Positions 1 through 5,386 of a DNA stretch of 5,386 nt are shown one piece after another. Position 1 is the stretch's first letter. Every line of letters starts with the position of its first letter. Source of the DNA: an uncultured Porphyromonadaceae bacterium (lineage in GTDB: Bacteria > Bacteroidota > Bacteroidia > Bacteroidales > Muribaculaceae); the NCBI GenBank assembly GCA_902494595.1, contig CABUTY010000116.1, positions 1 through 5,386 on the forward strand. Reading direction: 5' to 3'. A program made the position numbers and the translations under genes. The notes beneath the pieces are model-generated. The model had not been told where the DNA came from and made no database searches. It saw only the letters and a list, made by a program, of their open reading frames with translations.

Positions 1-96
1 CAGCTCGTTGTGGTGTAACCCTCTGTCAGGATAGGGCATTTCGAGCTGTTCTAGAGCCTTACGGATAAAGGATACGCCGGCGTATGCGGTGACAGC
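1..96. other. Unresolved left edge upstream of the first readable gene
   Basis: In the frame of the downstream gene this stretch has stops TAA at 16-18 and TAG at 52-54, so that gene cannot be read from the window edge. The frame is open from 55 onward (SLTDKGYAGVCGDS, then the GTG at 97). The other two forward frames are stopped by TAG at 32-34 and TAA at 66-68. No signal peptide or convincing promoter is visible. The first ~70 bases are open on the minus strand, but such a short opening is expected by chance. Possible explanations are a frameshifted or rearranged 5' end, or a chimeric contig edge. Confidence 0.5.
72..85. repeat. 14-bp perfect palindrome
   Basis: ATACGCCGGCGTAT reads identically on both strands, with a GC-rich centre. 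It lies between the last in-frame stop (52-54) and the first usable start (97) of the disrupted gene. The symmetry breaks at the next pair outward (71/86). The flanks are not inverted copies of each other, so a simple fold-back is not supported. It may be chance, or a protein-binding or recombination site; nothing here decides. Confidence 0.35.
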
Positions 97-849
97 GTGG
101 AGCTGAGGATGCCGTCGAAAATCGACACCGTGAACGCAGGCTCTTCCCGACGCATGCGCTATTATGTGCCTGTGCAGGCCTTCGACTCCGGAGCCTATGT
201 GCTCCCGCCTTTCGCCTACATTAGCGGCAAGGATACGCTTTACTCCAACAGCGTGGCTCTAAAGGTGGTGCCCGTGAACGTGACCGCAAATGACCCCATC
301 AAGGATTATGCCGGCACGTCCGACCCGGAAGACCCTTCATTCTTCGACTTTGTGCCTCAGTGGATGGTCGATTGGTGGTGGGTGCTCCTGCTCGCACTGT
401 TGGTGGTTGCCGTCGGCGTATGGCTGGCACTGAGATATAGGAAAAAGGGGAGCATTCTGCCCCAGAAACCTCTGCCTACCCCATATGAAGAGGCAATGGC
501 TTCACTGCGCGACCTCAAGGCTCGCAAACTCTGGGAACAAGGTCAGGAAAAGGAGTATTTCACCGAGCTTACCGAGATTCTGAGAAAATACCTCTACCGC
601 CGTTTCGGCATCAACGCCATGGAGATGACTTCACGCCAGATACTCCACAGCCTGTCGAAGAACAATGAGACCAAGGACAAGAGGGTTTATTTCCGCAAGA
701 TACTCGACATGGCCGACTTCGTGAAATTTGCCAAGGTCCGCCCGTTGCCCGACGACAACATCGCCAGCTACGACAATGCCGTGAGGTTCGTGGAGGAGAC
801 CAAGCCGGTGCCTCAGGCAGAACCTGAAAAGAAAGGAGGGGAGGAGTGA
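97..849 (+). CDS. Bat-operon membrane protein (periplasmic beta domain, TM, cytoplasmic helical domain), N-terminus missing
   Basis: This is the protein usually encoded between the MoxR/DUF58 genes and batA in Bacteroidota. With the GTG start at 97 it has 250 residues. Residues 1-60 are the end of a BatD-like extracytoplasmic beta-sandwich, with the typical 'FDSGAYVLPPF' strand. Residues 93-112 are a TM segment preceded by Trp-rich QWMVDWWW and followed by basic RYRKKG, which places the rest in the cytoplasm. Residues 128-235 are a charged helical domain containing 'KEYFTELTEILRKYLYRRFG' and 'NAMEMTSRQIL', the best-conserved part as I recall the family. Homologues are roughly 300 residues or more and begin with a signal peptide, which is absent here, so the GTG is probably not the native start. 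An internal ATG at 109 is another candidate. By position the protein may connect cytoplasmic MoxR/DUF58 with the periplasmic Bat proteins; this is inference. It overlaps batA by one base. Family assignment is fairly secure; the start and intactness are not. Confidence 0.75.
   Translation: MELRMPSKIDTVNAGSSRRMRYYVPVQAFDSGAYVLPPFAYISGKDTLYSNSVALKVVPVNVTANDPIKDYAGTSDPEDPSFFDFVPQWMVDWWWVLLLALLVVAVGVWLALRYRKKGSILPQKPLPTPYEEAMASLRDLKARKLWEQGQEKEYFTELTEILRKYLYRRFGINAMEMTSRQILHSLSKNNETKDKRVYFRKILDMADFVKFAKVRPLPDDNIASYDNAVRFVEETKPVPQAEPEKKGGEE
832..846 (+). promoter_or_regulatory. Strong Shine-Dalgarno-like purine tract before batA
   Basis: The tract contains AGGAGG at 834-839, nine bases before the ATG at 849 and six before the in-frame GTG at 846. 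It also encodes the C-terminal EKKGGEE of the upstream gene, so it may be partly a by-product of that tail. Because the upstream TGA (847-849) overlaps the ATG in TGATG, re-initiation by the same ribosome is plausible. Confidence 0.5.
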
Positions 850-1820
850 TGCTCTATCCGGGAATGTTACTGCTGTTGCTGCTGTTGTTGCCGCTTACAG
901 CGTGGTATATATGGAAATGGCGTGGCGGAGACGCCTCATTGGGAGTCTCCACGCTATCGCCTTTCAAGGGGATTACGGCCAAGGGTAAGGTGCTGCTGAT
1001 GCACGTGAGCTTCGGTCTGCAGCTCGTGGCTATAGCCGGAATCATAGTGGCGCTCGCCCGTCCGCAGACCCATGACAGCATGAGCTCCTCCAATGTAGAG
1101 GGTACCGACATCGTTCTCGCTCTCGACATCTCAAGCTCTATGCTTGCCAACGACCTGCAGCCTACGCGCTTCGACGCCGCCAAGGATGTGGCCCAGAAAT
1201 TCGTCAACGGTCGCAAGAACGACAATATAGGTCTTGTGGTGTTCTCCGGCGAGAGTCTGTCGCTGATGCCTCTCACCAACGACAAGGCTGCTCTTGTGAA
1301 TGCCCTGCAGAATGTGCGCACCGGCGCCCTTAACGACGGCACAGCCATCGGCGACGGCCTCGCAAGCGCACTCAACAGAGCCGCTTCCGGACAGGCAAAG
1401 TCGAAGAGCATCATTCTCCTCACCGACGGAACAAACAATGCCGGTGATGTAGCCCCCGCTACTGCCGCCCAGATTGCACGCCAGAAAGGAATCAAGATTT
1501 ATACCATAGGTGTAGGTACCAATGGTTCCATACAGATCACCGACCCTTACGGTTTCTCCACCACAACCATGGAGACCAAGATTGACGAAGCCGCTCTCAA
1601 GAATATCGCCAAAATCACCGACGGCAAATATTTCCGGGCTACCGATTCCAGGATGCTCCGCGATGTGTTTGCCGAAATTGACGAACTCGAAAAGACTCGC
1701 CTCAATGTCAACACATATACCCAGACCGAAGAGAATTTCATGCCCTGGCTCCTGCTGAGCCTGTGCGCATATGGCCTCTTCCTGCTACTGAGATACACGG
1801 TGCTCAGAAGAATCCCGTGA
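849..1820 (+). CDS. batA: BatA, membrane-anchored VWA-domain protein
   Basis: BatA is the first of two paralogous VWA proteins of the aerotolerance operon; the domain would bind a divalent metal and a protein partner. From the ATG at 849 it has 323 residues, the usual length; an in-frame GTG at 846 would add one. TM1 is a leucine-rich segment (about 6-22), followed by a basic loop (WKWRGG...KGITAKGK), TM2 at about 52-70, the VWA domain at about 86-280 and TM3 at about 299-316, with a short basic tail. The positive loop suggests that the VWA domain is periplasmic. The MIDAS site looks complete: DISSS (D93, S95, S97), T165 in NDGTAIGDG and D193 in LLTDGTNN. 'ALARPQ' just after TM2 is typical of BatA and BatB. 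The TGATG junction implies translational coupling with the upstream gene. A 58-base gap separates it from batB. Confidence 0.93.
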   Translation: MLYPGMLLLLLLLLPLTAWYIWKWRGGDASLGVSTLSPFKGITAKGKVLLMHVSFGLQLVAIAGIIVALARPQTHDSMSSSNVEGTDIVLALDISSSMLANDLQPTRFDAAKDVAQKFVNGRKNDNIGLVVFSGESLSLMPLTNDKAALVNALQNVRTGALNDGTAIGDGLASALNRAASGQAKSKSIILLTDGTNNAGDVAPATAAQIARQKGIKIYTIGVGTNGSIQITDPYGFSTTTMETKIDEAALKNIAKITDGKYFRATDSRMLRDVFAEIDELEKTRLNVNTYTQTEENFMPWLLLSLCAYGLFLLLRYTVLRRIP

Positions 1821-1878
1821 TACCTGCTACACTGTTGTTTTAAAGGACGCGCTCCAAGCGACTGATAAAGGAATAATT
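1821..1878 (+). other. batA-batB intergenic gap
   Basis: This 58-base gap is the largest between intact genes here; the other junctions are -4, -1, +13 and +29 bases. It ends in an A-rich leader (GATAAAGGAATAATT) directly before the batB ATG, with AAAGGA about seven bases upstream as a weak ribosome site. A four-base-pair hairpin is possible (CGCT 1850-1853 with AGCG 1857-1860), but no T-run follows, so it is not a terminator. No complete Bacteroidota promoter (TTTG, then TAnnTTTG) was found inside the gap. Confidence 0.5.
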
Positions 1879-2937
1879 ATGTTTAGCTTTGCATATCCTG
1901 AAATATTATATTTATTACTGCTGGTACCGTTGTACGTAGGGCTTTACGCATGGTCGCGTTATGCCCACAAGCGGAATCTGCGGAAGTTTGGCCGTCTCAC
2001 CTCGCTGTTGCCGCTGATGCCGGGGATGTCGCCCTACAAGCCGCCGTTGAAGATATGCGTCCAGATGGTGGCTCTGTCGCTGCTCATTATGGCATGCGCG
2101 CGTCCTTGGGGTGGAATCAAGAACCAGAAGACCACCAAAGAGGGCATCGAGGTGGTCATCGCCGTGGATGCCTCCAATTCAATGCTCGCTTCCGCTACCG
2201 CCGACTCCAACGGCTCCTCCCGTATGCGTACAGCAAAGTTCACTCTCGAAAAACTGATCAACAGGCTCGACAACGACCGTGTGGGACTTATCATATATGC
2301 CAACAATGCATATACGCTGATTCCCGTCACCAACGACTATGTGTCGGCCAAGATGTTTCTCAACTCCATCGACCCGAGTCAGATCAAGGACCAGGGCACC
2401 AACATCACGTCGGCTATAAACCTTGCCGTTAACTCCTTCTCCGACAACAAGGAGGCCGGCAAGGCACTGATATTGCTTACAGACGCCGAGGAGCTGGAAA
2501 ACAAGGAGGAGGTGATGCAGGCTGCATCGGCTGCGGCCCGTAAAGGGATTCAGGTGGATGTAGTGGGTGTCGGTTCGCCCACTGCTGTGACAATACCCGA
2601 GGGTGACGGCGTAATGATGGATTACGAGACCGGCCAACCTGTAAGGACTGCCCTCAACGAAGACCTTGCTGCCGAAATTGCCAAGGCCGCAAAAGGTATT
2701 TATGTCAATGCCGGCAACAAGGATGCTCTCGGCGAACTCGACCGGCAGCTCGATACCCTCAAGAAGGCGACCCTCGAGGGTAGCACCTATTCACAGCACG
2801 ACGAGCTCTTCTATATCTTTGCCGCCATTGCCTTGGCGCTGATGTGTGCCGACATATTCCTGCTCGAAAGAAAAATCGGCTGGCTATCCAAAATATCCTT
2901 CTTTCGCAAAGAAGACAAGACGCAGACAGAATCATGA
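1879..2937 (+). CDS. batB: BatB, membrane-anchored VWA-domain protein
   Basis: BatB is a paralog of BatA with the same plan in 352 residues: TM1 about 7-24, a strongly basic loop (RYAHKRNLRKFGR), TM2 about 58-75 ending in ACARPWGG, the VWA domain about 90-290 and TM3 about 309-329, followed by a basic tail (ERKIGW...FFRKEDK). By the positive-inside rule the VWA domain is periplasmic. MIDAS residues are visible: DASNS (D97, S99, S101), T174 in DQGTNIT and D202 in LLTDAEELEN. The last motif has Ala where VWA proteins usually have Gly (TDG). The family's post-motif sequence is present (GIQVDVVGVGSP...IPEGDG, then LNEDLAAEIAKAAKG). The start at 1879 is supported by TM1 beginning at once and by the A-rich leader. 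Its TGA overlaps the batC ATG by four bases. It probably works with BatA in one complex, which is inferred from the family. Confidence 0.93.
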   Translation: MFSFAYPEILYLLLLVPLYVGLYAWSRYAHKRNLRKFGRLTSLLPLMPGMSPYKPPLKICVQMVALSLLIMACARPWGGIKNQKTTKEGIEVVIAVDASNSMLASATADSNGSSRMRTAKFTLEKLINRLDNDRVGLIIYANNAYTLIPVTNDYVSAKMFLNSIDPSQIKDQGTNITSAINLAVNSFSDNKEAGKALILLTDAEELENKEEVMQAASAAARKGIQVDVVGVGSPTAVTIPEGDGVMMDYETGQPVRTALNEDLAAEIAKAAKGIYVNAGNKDALGELDRQLDTLKKATLEGSTYSQHDELFYIFAAIALALMCADIFLLERKIGWLSKISFFRKEDKTQTES

Positions 2938-3686
2938 AAAGAATCATAATTACAATCATGGCGTTGTTGTCGGCGGTGATATGTGTCGCTGACATGCAGG
3001 CGTCTACCCGCAAGGAGCGGCAGCTTGTATCCAAAGGCAACAAGCTTTATACCGAGCGGAAGTTCGTGGAAGCGGCGAGCGCCTACAGCGAGGCCCTTAA
3101 GGAGAATCCCAACTCGGCCTCGGCGCAGTACAATCTGGGTCTTGCCACGATGCGTCAGGTTACTAATCCTTCCGATACAACGCCTCCTGCAAAGGCCAAG
3201 CTCCAGGCCGCCGCTAAAAGCTTCGAATCCGTGGCGCTGCGGGCCAAGGATAAGCCGGGTATCGCCGCGAAAGCCAACTATAACCTCGGAAACATGGCTT
3301 TCAACACTAAGGATTATGCCGGTGCCGTACAGCATTACAAGCAGGCGTTGCGTATCGATCCCGATGACAACAATGCCCGCCATAACCTCCGAATAGCCCA
3401 GAAACAGCTCCAGAACCAGAACAAGGATAAGAACAAGAGTCAGAATCAGGACCAGGACAAGAAGAATCAGGACAAGGAGAAGGATAAGCAGAACCAGCCA
3501 CAGCCTCAGGACCGCAACAAGGAGCAGCAGCCGCAGCAACCCAAGGAGCAGCAGATAAATCAGCAGACCGCAGAGCGGATTCTTCAGGCCGTGGAGAATA
3601 AGGAGAACCAGACACGCGCTCGTGTCAACAGGGCTTCCCGGGGTGAGCGCGCCGGCCAGACCGGCGCCGCTCAGAAACGTTGGTAA
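2934..3686 (+). CDS. batC: BatC, secreted TPR-repeat protein with a Gln/Asn/Lys-rich tail
   Basis: I chose the ATG at 2934 because it forms an ATGA overlap with the batB stop and begins a signal peptide (MKRIIITIMALLSAVICVA). The same frame is open further upstream, but that would give a non-secretory N-terminus inside batB. The product has 250 residues. Signal cleavage probably falls near residues 20-24. TPR-like units lie at about 26-61 (ending EALKENPNS) and about 110-145 (NYNLGNMAF...YKQALRIDP), with partial units starting at 62 and 146. The stretch between (77-109) is a longer, irregular unit. Residues 161-211 are almost entirely Q, N, K, D, E and P. A conserved-looking C-terminal helix follows (AERILQAVENKENQTRARVN, 213-232). 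BatC is expected in the periplasm as a scaffold for the VWA proteins and BatD; this role is inferred from TPR function and operon membership. Confidence 0.9.
   Translation: MKRIIITIMALLSAVICVADMQASTRKERQLVSKGNKLYTERKFVEAASAYSEALKENPNSASAQYNLGLATMRQVTNPSDTTPPAKAKLQAAAKSFESVALRAKDKPGIAAKANYNLGNMAFNTKDYAGAVQHYKQALRIDPDDNNARHNLRIAQKQLQNQNKDKNKSQNQDQDKKNQDKEKDKQNQPQPQDRNKEQQPQQPKEQQINQQTAERILQAVENKENQTRARVNRASRGERAGQTGAAQKRW
3414..3566 (+). repeat. Low-complexity Q/N/K/D/E tract inside batC
   Basis: These 51 codons (BatC residues 161-211) use almost only CAG, AAC/AAT, AAG, GAC/GAT and GAG. CAGGACAAG occurs at 3453-3461 and again at 3468-3476, 15 bases apart. The tract probably encodes a disordered hydrophilic linker between the TPR domain and the C-terminal helix. 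Such near-repeats can change length by slippage, so variation between strains would not be surprising. Confidence 0.7.
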
Positions 3687-3699
3687 TATCAGACGAAGC

Positions 3700-4614
3700 A
3701 TGAAGAGAATCCATATTATATTGATTACGGCGGTGCTGATGTTGGCGGCATGTCCCGCTTTCGGGCAGGAGAGCGCGAAATACGACAAACGGGATTTCAA
3801 GCTCTCATGGAATGTGGACCGTCTGAAAGTGTACCAGCAGGAGCCGGCGGTGCTGACCCTTTATCTGTGGACTCCTGAAATGGAAGTCACGGGGGCTACC
3901 GAAAGCAAGGCTCCTGAATTGAGCCGTGGCTCGTTTGCCACAAAGCAGAAGGCCGACATTGCCGAAAGAGCCTCTGTGGTAGAGAAGGATGGTCGCCGTT
4001 GGTATGTTTATCCCGTGGATTCATATGCCGTGACGATGGCCGACGCCGGCAAGCATATCCTCCGCAACGGCAGATACATGGTGGATGTGTCGGTGCCCAC
4101 TATCTATGACGACCCGTTCTGGGGACGCGTGCAGACTGTGCGCGGCGAAAGGATTGAAGTGCCGGTCGATCCCTTGACGATAGAGGTGCAACCCCTCCCA
4201 GACATAAAGGGCGGCGACATGTTCTCAGGATCCGTGGGTGCTTTCTCCGTGGATGTATCGGTTCCCCCGGGCGATATTTATCTCAACGAAGATGCCATAG
4301 CCATAATCACTGTCAGAGGCCCCGGATATATGGGCGAAAACGTGCTTCCCGAATATAACGAGGCGTTCACCGAAGGTACGCGCCTGAAGTCGTTCTCCGA
4401 AAACCGTAACCAGTACATCGACAAAGGGCGCCTCGTCAGCGAGGTCAAACTCGAATGCACCTTCATACCCACATCACGCGAAAACGCAGTCATAGGACCG
4501 GTAAGGTTCATGTTCTTCAATCCGGAAACGGGTAAATACCAGAAAGTGGAGTCGGAGAAGGTCAAGGTGAAAGTGAAATCGATAGCCGGCAAGAGTAAGG
4601 TCCATGAAATCTGA
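3700..4614 (+). CDS. Short BatD-like exported protein (BatD domains 2-3, no membrane anchor)
   Basis: This 304-residue exported protein lies between batC and the standard batD. The ATG at 3700, 13 bases after the batC stop, starts a signal peptide (MKRIHIILITAVLMLAACPA); reading from upstream would bury this signal. Either LAAC at 15-18 is a lipobox or signal peptidase I cuts after AFG (20-22). Residues 32-165 form a beta-rich domain that resembles domain 2 of the next gene: 'VYQQEPAVLTLYLWTPEMEV' with 'GATESKAPEL' here, against 'AFEQEALVYTVKLYTSYDAV' with 'GATSAPKFDG' there. Residues 178-292 match a later BatD repeat (FSGSVGAFSVDVSVPPGDIY, then CTFIPTSRENAVIGPVRFMF and FFNPETGKYQKVESE). Domain 1 of BatD and any TM helix are absent. 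It is likely a BatD paralog for the same periplasmic complex. Whether it is a recognised family member under another name I cannot tell from sequence alone. Confidence 0.8.
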   Translation: MKRIHIILITAVLMLAACPAFGQESAKYDKRDFKLSWNVDRLKVYQQEPAVLTLYLWTPEMEVTGATESKAPELSRGSFATKQKADIAERASVVEKDGRRWYVYPVDSYAVTMADAGKHILRNGRYMVDVSVPTIYDDPFWGRVQTVRGERIEVPVDPLTIEVQPLPDIKGGDMFSGSVGAFSVDVSVPPGDIYLNEDAIAIITVRGPGYMGENVLPEYNEAFTEGTRLKSFSENRNQYIDKGRLVSEVKLECTFIPTSRENAVIGPVRFMFFNPETGKYQKVESEKVKVKVKSIAGKSKVHEI

Positions 4615-4643
4615 CCTGTGAGAACCCTACAACAGAAGAAAAA

Positions 4644-5386
4644 ATGAGAACACTGACTATATCGTTGCTAATAATATTGGGGAGTGTGCTTACGGCATGG
4701 GGAGGTAGCGTCCATGTGTCGGTGGTGCCGCCCAACGGTAAGCGGAACATAGAAGTCGGCGACCTGTTCTATATCGAGATTACGGTAAGCAATCTTGAAG
4801 GGAGTCCGGCGAAGCCGGGGCAGGTGCCCGGTGCCAACGTAGCCTATTTCGACAGAACTTCCAGCTCCACAAGCATGACGGTTGTGAATGGCGTGGCCAC
4901 GCGCCGCTCCGAATATACGTGGACGGCGACATGCCGTGCCAAACAGGAGGGCAGCTACTCGTTCGGACCCGTTACTGTGGCTGGTGTCAAAAGCAATGTG
5001 GCCCATTACTCCATCGGCAAGACCTCGGCTTCTCCGCGACAGGGAGAAGCTGCGCCGGCACCCGCAAATGCCGACGACAACGACGGCAAACCTAAATACA
5101 TAGGCCGTGGCGACCAGAACCTTTTCCTACGCGCCAATGTCACCAAAACTTCCGCTTTCGAGCAGGAGGCCCTCGTATATACCGTAAAGCTGTATACAAG
5201 CTACGACGCCGTGAAGTTCATCGGCGCCACCTCAGCTCCCAAATTCGACGGATTCGTGGTCGAGGAGTCAAAGGACATATCTCAGTCACTGACCATCGAG
5301 AACTATCAGGGCCGTTCATATGCCACGGCTGTGATTGCACGCTACATAATATTCCCGCAGATGACCGGCAATCTCAAGGTGCAGGG
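4644..5386 (+). CDS. batD: BatD, N-terminal part (runs off the right edge)
   Basis: The frame is open from the ATG at 4644 to the window end (247 complete codons, no stop). An A-rich leader (ACAGAAGAAAAA) precedes the start, 29 bases after the previous stop. Residues 1-20 are a signal peptide (ISLLIILGSVLTAWG). Residues 22-125 are BatD domain 1: VSVVPPNGKRNIEVGDLFYI, then FDRTSSSTS and YTWTATCRAKQEGSYSFGPV, a beta-sandwich resembling the BatD (oxygen tolerance) family. Residues 126-158 are a Pro/Ala/Asp-rich linker. Domain 2 starts near 159 (NLFLRANVTKTSAFEQEALV, then YTVKLYTSYDAVKFIGATSA), with the family's EQEALVYTVKLYT motif. Family members are commonly about 550-650 residues, so less than half is seen and any C-terminal TM lies outside. 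It would act in the periplasm with BatA, BatB and BatC. Confidence 0.92.
   Translation, partial: MRTLTISLLIILGSVLTAWGGSVHVSVVPPNGKRNIEVGDLFYIEITVSNLEGSPAKPGQVPGANVAYFDRTSSSTSMTVVNGVATRRSEYTWTATCRAKQEGSYSFGPVTVAGVKSNVAHYSIGKTSASPRQGEAAPAPANADDNDGKPKYIGRGDQNLFLRANVTKTSAFEQEALVYTVKLYTSYDAVKFIGATSAPKFDGFVVEESKDISQSLTIENYQGRSYATAVIARYIIFPQMTGNLKVQ

Noticed and set aside
1..70. A minus-strand gene end at the left edge
   Set aside because: The frame is open, but a run of about 23 codons without a stop is expected by chance fairly often. It is kept only as a hint in the left-edge finding.
854..1495. A 213-codon minus-strand open frame within batA
   Set aside because: It is fully antisense to the VWA-coding region, has no recognisable domain, and is rich in Arg, Ser and Ala as expected from reading a GC-rich gene backwards.
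1850..1860. A small hairpin (CGCT-CCA-AGCG) after batA as a possible terminator
   Set aside because: The stem has only four pairs and no following T-run, and the operon evidently continues.
1884..1891. TAGCTTTG, a match to the Bacteroides -7 promoter element
   Set aside because: It lies within the first codons of batB, and no TTTG-type -33 element is found at the expected distance upstream.
2844..2933. A 30-residue N-terminal extension of BatC
   Set aside because: It lies inside batB in another frame and would hide the signal peptide; the ATG at 2934 gives both the signal peptide and the typical ATGA overlap.
3622..3699. A 26-residue N-terminal extension of the short BatD-like protein
   Set aside because: It overlaps the end of batC out of frame and is not signal-like; the ATG at 3700 directly begins an export signal.
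2811..3800. A 329-codon minus-strand open frame with striking Leu/Val repeats
   Set aside because: It is antisense to batB's end, all of batC and the next gene's start. The Leu/Val repeats are the reverse complement of batC's CAG, AAC, AAG and GAC codons, and the sense genes have clear family features.

Overview
The window carries part of a Bat (Bacteroides aerotolerance) operon, all on the + strand, from a member of the Bacteroidota, most likely Bacteroidales. The gene order supports this: a membrane protein with a periplasmic N-terminus, then two paralogous membrane von Willebrand A (VWA) proteins (BatA, BatB), a secreted TPR protein (BatC) and BatD-type beta-sandwich proteins. Moderately GC-rich coding sequence and A-rich leaders before several starts are compatible with that group. 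A family-level guess such as Muribaculaceae is inference only.

Layout. Bases 1-96 are the unresolved 5' part of the first gene: two in-frame stops (16-18, 52-54) block its reading frame, and no signal peptide is present. Bases 97-849 encode the C-terminal part of the periplasm-TM-cytoplasm protein that normally lies between the MoxR/DUF58 genes and batA. batA (849-1820) follows with a one-base TGATG overlap. After a 58-base gap comes batB (1879-2937), then batC (2934-3686, four-base ATGA overlap). Next is a short BatD-like secreted protein (3700-4614). Last is the N-terminal part of a standard BatD (4644 to the right edge, unfinished). No RNA genes, insertion sequences, CRISPR arrays or terminators were seen, and there is no gene-free stretch over 100 bases.

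How the genes fit together. BatA and BatB each have two N-terminal TM segments, a VWA domain with a MIDAS metal site, and one C-terminal TM segment. The basic loop between TM1 and TM2 suggests that the VWA domains face the periplasm. BatC, the short BatD-like protein and BatD all have export signals, so they would meet the VWA domains there. The first protein could link this assembly to cytoplasmic MoxR ATPase/DUF58 partners, whose genes would lie upstream of the window. Family work links these operons to aerotolerance and envelope stress, but the biochemical mechanism is not established.

The system is known rather than new. The points most worth a second look are the short BatD-like paralog, which seems to correspond to BatD domains 2 and 3 without domain 1 and has no TM anchor, and the disrupted left edge.
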